DNA of 64,000 nucleotides, taken from assembly GCA_029204225.1 (NCBI GenBank), contig CM055098.1, forward strand, positions 54,157,942 to 54,221,941, read 5' to 3'. Source of the DNA: Diphasiastrum complanatum (lineage: Eukaryota; Streptophyta; Lycopodiopsida; Lycopodiales; Lycopodiaceae). A model generated the notes under the pieces. The model had not been told where the DNA came from. It did not search any database and saw only the letters and a program-made list of their open reading frames with translations. Below are positions 46,556 to 57,335 of the stretch, piece by piece. Numbering within the stretch: position 1 is the first letter of the stretch; each line of letters opens with the position of its first letter. Made by a program: the position numbers and the translations under genes.

Positions 46556-49500
46556 TTAACTTGCTAGTTTTACAACACTACTTTGTTCCAACTTAAGAAT
46601 GATCTCCATCATCAGAATAGATCTCTTCTCAAGGATCCTAATATGTACAAAATAGGACACAACATAATTGATATAGATAATAGTGTCCATATAGGATGCT
46701 TCACTATTTCTTACATCAATTTTACATAGAATCATAAAAATGGTACATGTAAAAGAACATAGAATCTCAATTAATGAATTCCTCCATGTATCCATCTCTG
46801 GTTTCTCTGTAAAATAGCAGCAAACAAGTTGTAAATGAAAGTGATCAACAAGTGTTTGCATGCCTCCTCCACATTTCACTATACATATAGTGAATGCAAC
46901 ATGTATCTCCATGAATGAACTTCCATCACCACCTTGCCTTTGTAGATCTTCAATCCATGAAAGCCTTTGAGTGAATGAATGCCAAAAAGATGTGTTCCCT
47001 ACTCCATTTGAATGACCAAAACCTGAACTTGAAATACTTGAAGTACCTCCACAAGATTTGCACACAACGCTTGATCCTACAATGTCAACAAGTTGCCAAT
47101 TTGCCAACACTAGAATACTAGATCTTGAACTTTGTTCAAAAGAAAACATATTGACCACTTCAATACCTTTCAAGATCTGAATGAATTCATGTACTTGATC
47201 ATACAAACCAGCAATGATAACTATTCCATCTCCAAGATCCAAAGGATGCAAAACTATGAAACTAGTTTTATTGAAATTTGACAATTTCAACACATTGACA
47301 TAACAATGTTCATACATGAGATTAGGCAAGTGAGGTAGAGTAAGAAGACACTTCCTTGCAGCTCCAAAGACCTTACTTGAACCTTCAAGAACCTGTAAAA
47401 ACAGATCCAAAATGCCTTGACCATTTGTCTCTTCTTTGATGCTTTTCACTAGCTTCGAATTGCCACTTGTCTCTTGGTGTTGATGAAGCAATCCAAGATC
47501 AACCTCTTGATCTTCCAATAAGACATCAAAGATCTTGCATATGTGAACATCTTCAGATCTGAAACTCTGAAGATACTCCCTCTCAAACACATGATTAAGA
47601 TCCCACAAGATCTCATCAATGCTCAAATTTGACCCTTCACTATAGTTAGTGAAAACAATGCCACCATCATAAACCAAAAGATAGATTCCAACATTTCCAT
47701 TTAACATGAAGTAGAGTAGGTGAAGATGAGTATCAAACCTAATCAAAACAGCCCTCTTGAGTTCATAACAAACCTCAATAAGCTCACCAATGATATCTCC
47801 CTTGCCTTGAAGAAGTTGCCACTTGAGTTGCTCCATGTAGTCTTCTTCAACCAACCTTTTGCCATCTTGACCATGAATGAACAATCCACCACAATCATAG
47901 AATGCTTTGAGTTGATGAAGAGATGTTAGATCCATGCTTTGGATCTTCCCAAGAACCACTCTTCCATTGCCCTTTCCTTCACAAGACTCCCTCTTAATGC
48001 TAGCACCACAAAAGTTAGAAACCTCCCTCTTGATAGTTGCACCATAAGAAGTAGAAGACTCTTGAATATTAGAAGCCAAGAAAAGAATCCTTAGTACCTT
48101 CAACATAAGAGTGATTGAAGTACTCTCTCTTTTCAAACATGAACTTCTACTCAATGATTTAGGTAATGAGTCATATGATAATGATTCTTCCTCACTATCG
48201 TTCATAAAAACATCATTCAAAGTACATCCTACTTTGAACACTTCACATACTTCTCTTCCTTTTGACTTGTGATCTCCCTCACCAAGTCTCATGATAGAAA
48301 CCTTTGATCTACTCTTTTTATGAAGAAATGTGACACCACTTGTTGCACAAATGACTTTATCACAAAAAGATGTAAAAGAACCATTTCCTTCAAGCATGCT
48401 CAAAGCACCATCATCTTTTCCCACATGATTACATACATCAATATGAAAAGAATTAGAAGAACAACCATCTTCTTGCAAAGAATGACACTTAGCATCTCCA
48501 TCTTTTTCCATATGAACAAACAAGTCATTAGCAACAATCACTTCCAAAGAAGAATCTTCATCAACTCCATTGATGAAGTTAGCTCCTTCCTTACCTTTTC
48601 CATTTTTGCACTTGCCATCTAGCACCATTGAAGAACCAACAAGCCTTGGAAGTCCATGAGTAGAAGAGTACAAACATGATGCTAATTTAGCTCCACATGA
48701 CTCCATATGACTAGTAGGTAACACTAGTGCATCTTCAAGATCCAATGGATCCAAAAAATTGACCATAGATTCACCAAAGCTTGCCAAGTTGGCACAACAA
48801 TTATCATCTCCAAGAAGTACATTAGATCTCAACCTAGATCTAGCATTTTGTTTCTTATGGCATTCATTTGCAAAATGTCCTTTTATCCCACAATAAAAGC
48901 ACTTGAACTTTGACTTATTGTTCTTAGTAGAAGAGGAAGAGGAAGAGTGATCATCATGATCAAAGTTACCACCTTTGGACCATTTCCCTTTGCCTTTACC
49001 TTTGCCCTTGAATTTGCCTTTTGTGAAGAAAGCCTCTTCACCTCCACCTTGCAAGGATGCACCATCAAGCTTTGATTGCAACCTATGTTCTTCAGCCAAT
49101 AAGATTTCTTGCAAGTCAACCACACTTGGCAAGACTCTTTGAATGGCAAAACTTTGCACAAGGTTAGCATGTTCATTTAGCAAACCATTCAACATAACTT
49201 GAACTATTTCACCATCTTTTATGTTCTCATCAATGCATGCTAAATCATCACTTAGGGACTTAACTCTCAAGATAAATGCATGAGCACTTTCACCCTCTCT
49301 TTGCCTACTAGAAAATATTTGTCTCCTTAGGGTCAATACCCTAGATGTGGACTTTGATTCAAAGAGCTTCTTTAAGGCATTCCATGCCTCACTTGCACTT
49401 TGACACTTTCCAACTTCCTTGAGAAGTTCATTTGTAACATTCATTTTAATGATATGAAGAGCCCTTTTGGCCTTCTTATCAAACCTTTGTTGCTCTTGAA

Positions 49501-49654
49501 GTGGAAGTGTGAGAGGTCTCTCTTCAATTTCTGCAACTATGTCCATGAGTTCATTCAACTCAAGTAAGGACTCCATCCTCACTTTCCAAGTAGAGTAGTT
49601 TGATGAACTCAACCTTTCACTAGACTCTAGCATGATCCCACCATTGGAAGCCAT
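46556..49654 (-). CDS. X gag fused to a long unrecognised C-terminal region (copy 2, 1032 aa)
   Basis: Same architecture as the first copy, shifted by two residues. A 6-bp insertion near 49500 adds Leu-Pro after residue 50 (TLPLQEQQ against TLQEQQ). Other visible differences are Ser to Phe in KTS(S/F)IVLHP, Thr to Ala in FGA(T/A)RKC, and one silent change. The CCHC knuckle is intact and the conserved tail motif lies at 46726-46682. Without pol it depends on other elements for reverse transcription and integration. Confidence 0.85.
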   Translation of the reverse strand: MASNGGIMLESSERLSSSNYSTWKVRMESLLELNELMDIVAEIEERPLTLPLQEQQRFDKKAKRALHIIKMNVTNELLKEVGKCQSASEAWNALKKLFESKSTSRVLTLRRQIFSSRQREGESAHAFILRVKSLSDDLACIDENIKDGEIVQVMLNGLLNEHANLVQSFAIQRVLPSVVDLQEILLAEEHRLQSKLDGASLQGGGEEAFFTKGKFKGKGKGKGKWSKGGNFDHDDHSSSSSSTKNNKSKFKCFYCGIKGHFANECHKKQNARSRLRSNVLLGDDNCCANLASFGESMVNFLDPLDLEDALVLPTSHMESCGAKLASCLYSSTHGLPRLVGSSMVLDGKCKNGKGKEGANFINGVDEDSSLEVIVANDLFVHMEKDGDAKCHSLQEDGCSSNSFHIDVCNHVGKDDGALSMLEGNGSFTSFCDKVICATSGVTFLHKKSRSKVSIMRLGEGDHKSKGREVCEVFKVGCTLNDVFMNDSEEESLSYDSLPKSLSRSSCLKRESTSITLMLKVLRILFLASNIQESSTSYGATIKREVSNFCGASIKRESCEGKGNGRVVLGKIQSMDLTSLHQLKAFYDCGGLFIHGQDGKRLVEEDYMEQLKWQLLQGKGDIIGELIEVCYELKRAVLIRFDTHLHLLYFMLNGNVGIYLLVYDGGIVFTNYSEGSNLSIDEILWDLNHVFEREYLQSFRSEDVHICKIFDVLLEDQEVDLGLLHQHQETSGNSKLVKSIKEETNGQGILDLFLQVLEGSSKVFGAARKCLLTLPHLPNLMYEHCYVNVLKLSNFNKTSFIVLHPLDLGDGIVIIAGLYDQVHEFIQILKGIEVVNMFSFEQSSRSSILVLANWQLVDIVGSSVVCKSCGGTSSISSSGFGHSNGVGNTSFWHSFTQRLSWIEDLQRQGGDGSSFMEIHVAFTICIVKCGGGMQTLVDHFHLQLVCCYFTEKPEMDTWRNSLIEILCSFTCTIFMILCKIDVRNSEASYMDTIIYINYVVSYFVHIRILEKRSILMMEIILKLEQSSVVKLAS

Positions 49655-50814
49655 GATTCTAATGTTTCTTCAACTTTTAGGTTCTGTCCTAAAGCACTTA
49701 GCACTCACTTTTCTCTCAACAAATGATAGATAAAGAGATCTATGAAGATTTAGGACCCTAAAACACTTCTATCTTGAACCTAGATGGTTTCCAAGCATAG
49801 AAAGGAAGATTGAAACACATGCAACACTTTGCACACACTAAGAATGGATTACAAAATCAAACCAACCTGAACACACTCTTGCTTAAGCTCTCAAACTTTC
49901 CAGCAAGTGACCAAATCAAGTTATGGTGTGAAGAGTTACTTGCATTCTTAGAAAATACCCAAAACTAGGATGCCAAGATTACCTAGTAATGAACAGACTT
50001 GATCAACATATGATCAACACACTAAGATATTGATTCAACCTGTAAAACCACATGTAAACCACACTTCTAAAAGTTTATAAACTCCAGCAAGTGATAAATA
50101 CAAGATTTAGAGGTGAATGAATGAGCACACTTAGTGAATCACAAGACTAGCTTCACTATCTTGTCAAATCTTGGTGTTTAGATGTAGATCTAAGATCACT
50201 TCACATGAGAATGTTCCTCAACCTGTTAAGAACCTGAATACACACTTGCATAATGGTTAACACCTTCCAGCAAATGCTCCAATCAAATTACATAAGGAGA
50301 GTTACTTACATGCTCAACAAAGTACACCAAAATTTATGCCAAAATTGATGACAATCTTTACAATATGCTCTTCACAATGGAGCTTACAATATGTTCACCC
50401 AAAAAAGGGGATCTTTCATCCAAATGGGAGCTTTGCTCAGCCTTTAGGAGAATTACAACTCACTCAAAAGAGCATTTGTCATCCACTTAAGGAGAAGTTT
50501 CATCCACTTAAGGAGAGTGTTCATCCAAGAATGGAGATTGTCAACAATAGGATTGAAAAGAACATTGTTAGTATTGAATATGCACAAGCCTCACAATCAC
50601 AAATGATTAGGTGTTATGATCTGATCCAAAATAGTTTCTTTTCAGCCTCTGATCTTCAATAGACCTGAAATATGCTTTTGATCCACAAGTTCAACTCACA
50701 AAACAAAGGTTAGTAAGATTTGATCAACAAAGCAATGCAAAATCATGCTAGAACTTGATCAAACATCCAAATATCACCAAAAATGGAATACTTACTGTAA
50801 ATAGAAGCCAACCA
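49655..50814 (-). repeat. X leader with a triple 184-bp repeat (copy 2)
   Basis: Duplicate of the leader at 44724-45883, with the same three CCAGCAA-marked units and the CATCCACTTAAGGAGA tandem. Confidence 0.75.
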
Positions 50815-50826
50815 GCTCTGATACCA
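50815..50826 (-). other. X primer-binding site (copy 2)
   Basis: TGGTATCAGAGC on the minus strand, adjoining LTR 3. Confidence 0.93.
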
Positions 50827-51473
50827 TGTGAAAAATACAGATCCTAAGTGGATCTAAACTCCAAGATCATTGGCTTGAATGCTTGCACTCCAAACTACAT
50901 AAGCTAGGAATTGGCAACACATTCTATGCTACCTAGAATGCAAAGAACTTGATCAAAAAGCATTTATCACAAATGGAAACTTCCATAAACATCAAGTGCG
51001 GCCCAAAATAGCATTATACAGTCCATAATACATCAGCCTACCACTTTTGGAAAGCACCTAAGATCATACACACAAAGCTTGAACTCAATCACTACACAAT
51101 GCCAACAATGGAAGGAGAACCCAATAGAAAAATCTCTCATTAAGCAAATGAATACAATGGATCTGCTCCAACCTGTTTCTCCACGGCCTACCTGCTATAT
51201 ATAGCTGAGAGAGATGACTCTCTCTCCTCTCTCTAGACCCTCCTTACCTAAAATATGCCCTATATAGGTAAAATTGGCATATATGTCCAAAATACATGAA
51301 AATGGACTCATTTCGAAGGTCTTGAAGTTTGACACTTCTTCATACTGAAAAAATACACTTACTAAAAATATCTAGACCTGTTTCACACGTGTGAAAAGTC
51401 AGATCCTAAACTATGTGCCATTTTTAGCAATTTTGGCCTAAAACTAGACAAGGAAATGTTGACAATTTTCACA
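50827..51473 (-). repeat. X LTR 3 (5'-most)
   Basis: 647 bp, by eye identical to LTRs 1 and 2, with the palindrome at 51381-51396. It is followed by GATAC, matching the base string before LTR 1. Confidence 0.95.
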
Positions 51474-51478
51474 GATAC

Positions 51479-52425
51479 AACTACCTAAGTCTTTTTGGGG
51501 AGAAGCTCTCATGTGTGCTAACTTCTTATGTAATAGAGTTCCATGTAGCACTATAAATGGTAAAACATTTGCCTTATCTCAAAAACTTTAAGGTTCAGAA
51601 CTACATACAAAGACAACATCAAACAAACAAGGAGGATCCATCATCCATGAAGGGGATCATGGTAGGTTATGGCAATGCAAGCAAAGGTTACAAAATTTAC
51701 ATTCCCTCTTCTCAAAAAATTGTCATTTCTAGAGATGTCGATGAGACTAGAATGCATAAGCTTGAAGATGATTCACCTAACCACTCTATTGGAAGAGAGG
51801 TAGTCGAGATCAAAGAGGAGCTTGATCATGAGGAGGAGCTAGAACCAAGAACACCAAATCCACAAGGTCAAGGATGTAGCCATCAAGGCTCACATACAAG
51901 GACAAGGGTAAGCAAGCCGAGGGAAGTACTTCTTCTTATGCTTTCATCACATCTTTTGAAGAGCCTTCAAATGTTAGTGAAGCTTTAGAATCAAAGGAGT
52001 GGTTTCAAGCTATGTGTGAAGAGTACAATGCATTGATGGAGAATAATACTTGGATGCTTGTTGATCTACCTTTTGGATAGGAATGTAATTGGATGTAAGT
52101 GAGTTTTTAAGCTCAAGTTGAATCAATATGGGAGTGTTTCAAAGCACAAGGCAAGGCTTGTAGCCAAGAAGTATGCTCAATCAAAGGGCATAGATTATGA
52201 TGAGACCTTTGCATCCGTGGCAAAGATGGTCACTGTAAGACTAGTCATTGCTCTTGCTTTTCAATTTGATTGGTTATTGTTTCAAATGGATGTGTCAAAT
52301 GCTTTTTTGAATGGTCATTTGGAAGAGGACATATTCATGAAGGAGCCCGAGGGCTTCATCAAGCAAGTTATGGAAAACAAGGTGTGCGATCTCAAGAGGT
52401 GCTTGTATGGTTTGAAACAAGAACA
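51479..52425 (+). pseudogene. Copia integrase end, linker and RT start
   Basis: Opens in the integrase at LPKSFWGEALMCANFLCNRV and continues through KGIMVGYGNASKGYKIYIPS to the linker. It then enters RT ([45 protein letters not shown]). At least two frame breaks lie between linker and RT (about 51990-52120). It stops before YVDD, where an unrelated repeat begins at about 52426. The 5' side is cut by the X array. Confidence 0.9.
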
Positions 52426-53080
52426 ACAACAAAATGCGCGATTTTCGACACAAGGTTCTGACGGATTCAAAAAAATTCATAATCCGTTGGAATTCGACAT
52501 AATAATATGTCGGAATTCGACACACACACAAAAAAATGCTGGAAAAAAAAAATTTGCCAGAATTTTTTTTTTATGGACGTCGGATTCTGACGGCCAATAA
52601 AAATGTCGGAATCCGACACCCCATTTCAAAGACTACAACTTCTTAAATGGATGACGTCACCTGTCCGTGCATAAAAAAAGAAGAAGCATAAAGCGGACGT
52701 CAGATTCCGACAGATAATACAGATGTTGGAAGCCGACGTCCGTGACCGAATTCTCAAAGTCGCATCATTTTTCTAGGGCTTTCTTATTTTTTATTCTTGC
52801 AGGAGACTGTTGGAGATCGGCTTTTGGCGCTTCTTCTCAACTCTATCGATTCCATTTGTCTCATTCCAAGTACGATTCTTTTGTTTTGTTATGTTCAACT
52901 AAGATTTCTTTCGTTGTAACTTTTTATTGTACACTATCTTCCTTCTATTGTATATTTTGTGTAGTTAAACACAAATATGTGTCTTAGTGAGTTATGATCA
53001 TGAGCAAATGAGAGAGGAAGAGAAGGATGTGTGTGGGAGACAGAGAGAGCAAAAAAATATAGATAGAAGAGTTTGATTTA
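52426..53080. repeat. Insertion with palindromic GTCGGAATCCGAC-type motifs
   Basis: Variants of a palindromic 13-14-mer recur: TGTCGGAATTCGACA (52508), GTCGGATTCTGACG (52570), TGTCGGAATCCGACA (52604), GTCAGATTCCGACA (52698) and GTTGGAAGCCGACG (52724), with GACGTC-like boxes. This looks like the subterminal region of a DNA transposon, possibly CACTA-like. The stretch 52740-53080 resembles a 5' UTR with an acceptor-like TTCTTGCAG. Ends and TSD were not identified. It sits between copia fragments of opposite orientation. Confidence 0.5.
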
Positions 53081-53083
53081 ATA

Positions 53084-54007
53084 TTATGTTCTAGGGTCTT
53101 CACCTCTTATGCTTGAAGATGAGAAACTTGACATCATGAGTGAATCTTCATGAGAGCTCTCCTCTTCCTCTTGGCCTAGGTTTTCTTGACTTTGATGTTG
53201 CTTCTTCTTGAAGCACTTCAAGGCATAGTGCCCCATCTTGCCACAAAAGTAGCATTTGATCTTTGACTTATCCTTCTTTGGCTTGTTTGAGCTTGGACTT
53301 GAAGATCCTTCTTGATCTTCAGCTTTGACTTGATTCTTCTTGAATGCAGCACCCTTGCCTTTGAATTTGCTCTTGCTCTTGGTGAAAGGAGCCTTGTCAT
53401 CTCCATCATTGAGGGAAAACTTCTCCATCCTTTACTTGATGTGAGTTCTCCTACTCTCCTCGGCCATGAGGACTCCTTGGAGATCTTCAAGTGAGGGCAA
53501 CTTTCCCATAATTGCATATCCTTGCACTAGTTAGCAAAATCCACACTCAAACTGTCCAAGATTAGTTGAACAAGTTCACTTTCCTTAAAGGAATCTCCTA
53601 TGTAAGCAAGCTCCTTGTTTAAGTCCTTAACTCTCAACACATATGAATGTCCACTCTCTCTTTTAGCTTGAAAACATTGAAGGATTTGATTTTTCAAGGG
53701 ATAGCAACCTTGAAGTATTCTTGGATTCATATATCTTTTGAAGAGTTTCCCATGCTTCTTGAGTCGACGTGCAGGCACCTACCTTCTTAAGAAGCTCATT
53801 AGCTACATTCATTTTTATACAATGGAGAGCAACCTTGCACCTCCTTTTGTATTTTGTAGCTTCTTGAGGGTGAATGGGCTCATCCTCTTCACCATTCACT
53901 GTATCCATTAGATCTTGTAAAATAAGAATTGATTCCATTCTTAGCTTCCAAATTGAATAATTAGAAGCATTCAATCTATCATGTGAGTCCAAAAGATATG
54001 CATTCAT
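53084..54007 (-). pseudogene. Copia gag with CCHC knuckle, frameshifted
   Basis: Begins MNAYLLDSHDRLNASNYS at 54007 and includes MESILILQDLMDTV, CKVALHCIKMNVANELLK, TQEAWETLQKIYESKNTSR, SYVLRVKDLNKELAYIGDS and a Lys-rich stretch. It ends in an intact knuckle CYFCGKMGHYALKC near 53245. At least two frameshifts (near 53690 and 53430-53530) break it. The rest of the polyprotein is missing at 53083. It pairs with the PBS and LTR at 54.8 kb. Confidence 0.9.
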
Positions 54008-54800
54008 TAAGCCATCTATCTTTAAACAAGATCTTGATCACAAGAATAGATGCAAAATAGAAATGATTGAAAGACTAGCTATCCCACTACCTAGGGACTT
54101 GAGAAAGCTGTAAACTTGAACTCTCAATAAGATCCTACCTGATCTTAAGCCAAATCAAATCTATGAATGTCAACAAGAATGGAGACTAGCTTGAATTTGA
54201 ATAAAAAATGGATCTAGAATTGCCTCCTCCTTGATCTCGACTTCACAAGCATATAAGATTCACCTAACCTGAACCAAAAGGAATCATATGCACATAAATG
54301 CCTCTTCAAATCATTCCTACAAGATCAGGTTGAATCATCATGCAATAATCAATCCAAACTATCTCACAAATCAAGCAAAAATTGAACACAATCTTGACTA
54401 GAATTGCATTCCTTGATGAACATTTATCAAAGTCTTTGGGCTGACCCCAAAATTGAATTTCTAAGACCTCAATAAGTCTAAAAACGACCTATTACAGTAC
54501 CAAAGATAAGAATCTACCTTCCTTTTTATTGATTGAAAACTATTCCTTGTGATAGACTCCACAAATCGAGTAGCATCAATATGATGAAAGTGCAAAATAC
54601 TTGCTATTTTGATCCAATTGACCACAACTTGAATTTTGAAGCTAAAAAACCTGTAAATCAAAAACCATTAGATCCCTCTTCACTCAAATTGATCAAGAAT
54701 TGAAGGTACTACTCATACATTATGTCTAGATAGCAATCAATGCCTGAATTGCATCAAAATCTATGATTTTGGCATGAAGTGAAGCTCATTTCTTGGAATG
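54008..54800 (-). other. Leader of the minus-strand copia element
   Basis: About 0.8 kb between gag start and primer-binding site, no ORF of note. It contains repeated ACCTGA(A/T)C phrases (54139, 54268, 54328) reminiscent of the CCTG boxes in the X leader. Confidence 0.5.
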
Positions 54801-54812
54801 GCTCTGATACCA
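54801..54812 (-). other. Copia primer-binding site
   Basis: TGGTATCAGAGC on the minus strand, adjoining an LTR end at 54813. Confidence 0.92.
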
Positions 54813-55440
54813 TGATAAAAATACAGCAAAATAATCCCATTTGGTCCTAGAAATGATGGATAAAGCACCTACTTAAGATCCAAACAAGATCTAGAAGCTA
54901 GACTACCAATCAATGCATTGATTCCTAGCTTATCTTGGCTTGAACTCCATGAATTAGCTCCAAAACTCTTCACGCATGTGAAAGTATGGCCTGTAGCTGC
55001 CTGTGTATTGTACCTGCAACTCCAAACTCATTCAATCATCACAAAAAATCCTATGCCAATAGCATTCATCAATCAAATCATAGACTCAAACTAGTCAAGA
55101 AGGAAAATCTCGATTTTGCTCATAATTGGATGGAAATCCCATCACATATTTATATATGTAGAGCTCAGATCTGAGCATATTAGGGCTTCTATGTATTCAT
55201 CATAACCTAACCCTAACATCTAACCTAAAGATCCTCTTTATCCACCTTATTTAGGGTCAATGCCTCGAGATCCAAAAACAATGAGAAAAATGCTATTTTT
55301 AGCTCCTACTTTTTCTCTACCCTATCTATGCACTCTTTGGACATATCCCAAAGGTACCATTCCAAATCTAGGTTAATGATCTGACTTAGAATAAGGTATC
55401 CTATGCTTTTGGCATGTGTGACATCCCACAACATGGCCTC
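54813..55440 (-). repeat. 5' LTR of the minus-strand copia element
   Basis: Starts TGATAAAAATACAGC at 54813. The interior (ATATTAGGGCTTCTATG, CTAACCCTAACATCTAACC, GATCCAAAAACAATGAG) is the reverse complement of the LTR at 27.1-27.5 kb, confirming one family. The outer end is estimated. Confidence 0.75.
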
Positions 55441-55983
55441 AAAGTCATCTACAAGTGGTAATTGTGCAAACTAGCTTGTGTAAATTTAACATATACTATT
55501 TTTGGAATGAAAGGATGTAAGAATTGTAACACACCTATGGATCAAAATTTAAAGTCTTCTATGAGTGATAATGAAAGATCTTTCAAGGACATCACTCTTT
55601 ATAGATTACTAATAGGATCCTTGATATATCTTACTATTTCTAGACCAGATCTAAGCTATACTATAGGTAAATTAAGTGAATTCATGCAAAGTCCTCTTGA
55701 ATTGCATTGTAGAGATGTCATTTTTGATGAGGGGAACATTCCAAAGGTGTCTTCAAGCATGATTGATGGTAGAGTGGATGGATCTAACATTCTTGATGTT
55801 GATGAGAAGGATCCTACTTTGGATGGTGATGATGATGGACCTTCATCTAGTCAAAAGCCAAGGAGAACATCAAGAGAAAGACAAGTACCTCCAAGGCTCA
55901 CATATGATCAAAAGGGTAAGCAAGTAATTTCTGGAAATTATGTTGACTTCGACTATCAACAGTGCTTACCAAAGCTTGAGTAA
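55441..55983 (+). pseudogene. Chimeric copia fragment: RT joined to integrase-RT linker
   Basis: A single frame first encodes the late RT (CNTPMDQNL, SFKDITLYRLLIGSLIYLT, SRPDLSYTIGKLSEFMQSP). After LELHC it switches to RDVIFDEGNIPKVSS and a Ser/Asp-rich linker ending TSRERQVPPRLTYDQKG. In an intact copia element that linker lies upstream of RT, so the order is inverted and the open frame is fortuitous. Confidence 0.88.
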
Positions 55984-56890
55984 AAGATCTCGCATTCAAT
56001 TGTAGAGTCGATTCCCGTTGACTCTAGCTCCTATAGCAATCACTTTGTAGTGATTCTTGATGTCTTTGACAAGACATTTGTCACTGTCAAACTCAACCTT
56101 GAGTTGTTGATCAGCCATCATCCCATTAGATAGTAGATTGTTAGCCAAGCCAGGTACATATTGCACATTGCTTATCTCTTTATCTTCCCACTGGCTAACT
56201 TCAGTGGTACCACTGCAACTCCTTTAACAAATATAAATTTGCCATCAACTTGTCCAACTTCATCACCATTGTTAGTTTCCTTGAGTTCAGAAAACCACTA
56301 TTTCCTTGAAGTCATGTGCTTGGATGCACCACTATCAATGTACCAGGTATCCTTGGCTTCATCACTTGTCATTAATGCTGTAATGAACAATTTTGAACTC
56401 TCACCTGTATCATCTTCATATTGATCATCATCGTATTGATGTTGATCAGTATAATTATCTTCATAATAATAGTCATCAAATTCATGTTGATCAGCATAAT
56501 TTCCCGCTTGCCATTTGTCTTTTCTTTGTCCCATCTCCTTCTGTTTCTTGAAGCATTCACGCTCCCAGTGGCCAGGTTTGTTGTAGTACCTACAATTTCC
56601 AGGTTTATTTTGTCTTGAATAGCCACGTCCTTGACCTCAGCCTTGATTCCAACTGTCTCGATTTGGACTATCATTGACTTGCTCATGAAATTGTTGAAAT
56701 GATCCCCGACTTGAGTTTCCTCCTCTCAATTGATACCTTCCACGGCTAAATCTTCCACCTCATCCACTAACTGCAAGAGCTTGATCATAGCTCCTGTTAC
56801 GATGATTCAAGTTCTCTTGACGTTGCTCTTCTTGCAAAAGCAATCGATTACTTTATCTTTTAGGCAAAACAATCTCTTTAAGTCTTGGAT
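55984..56890 (-). pseudogene. Copia gag end, mutated knuckle and protease motif
   Basis: On the minus strand: a Gly/Arg/Ser-rich region; CRYYNKPGHWEREC, a CCHC knuckle whose second Cys is Tyr; a repetitive acidic Asp/Tyr/Gln stretch (DQHEFDDYYYED, DQHQYDDDQYED); then WYIDSGASKHMT with the DSG aspartic-protease catalytic motif. Stops and frameshifts follow in the pre-integrase part. The N-terminal gag is missing beyond 56890, where an opposite-strand copia fragment begins. Confidence 0.88.
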
Positions 56891-57335
56891 CCTCTAAAAG
56901 ATTGGATATAAAAAATGTACTCTATACTTCTAATCTTACTAGGAGCTTGCTTGGTGTTGGGCAACTAATGAATAGTGGTTTAGATGCTCATTTTAAGGAA
57001 GGTGTTTGCTCTATTATGATACTTGCATTGTAAATGGACTTAAGCAAGGGAGGCTATTCAAGCTTGATGCTAATGTGTTTTTTGGAAGTGTGAACATGGT
57101 TAAGAAGGAGCTTACAAAGCGGAACTTTGGCATAAGAGGTTGGGCCACCCCAACTTCAAGTCAATGGAGATCCTATGCACAAAGGAGCTTGCACTTGGCC
57201 TTCCAAAAGCATTATCAAAGTGTGGAAAGAATTGTGAGACTTGTATCATCTCAAAGGCTCACAAGCAACTATTTGCTCTCTTCTACTAGATCTTCTAAGT
57301 CATTAGATCTCATTCATAGTAGATTCGAAACTAGT
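56891..57335 (+). pseudogene. Copia GAG-pre-integrase fragment
   Basis: Plus-strand frames show LTRSLLGVGQLMNSGLDAHF, GRLFKLDANV and then, after a frameshift, LWHKRLGHPNFKSMEILCTK and CETCIISKAHKQ, the integrase zinc finger H-H-C-C. It ends at SSKSLDLIHS, just before the catalytic core. It is divergent to the copia fragment on its left. Confidence 0.87.

Larger units (their letters stand above)
40966..51478 (-). mobile_element. Element X: tandem dimer, LTR-internal-LTR-internal-LTR
   Basis: Three 647-bp LTRs (40971-41617, 45896-46542, 50827-51473), each TGTGAAAA...TTTTCACA, alternate with two internal regions of 4278 and 4284 bp. Both internal regions have PPT, ORF, leader and PBS in minus orientation. 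The array is flanked by GATAC at 40966-40970 and 51474-51478. By eye the LTRs are identical and the internal copies differ by a few substitutions plus a 6-bp indel, so the array is very young. There is no protease, integrase or RT, so it must use proteins from another copia element. Unequal recombination between LTRs of related insertions is the simplest origin; assembly duplication is an alternative. Confidence 0.92.
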
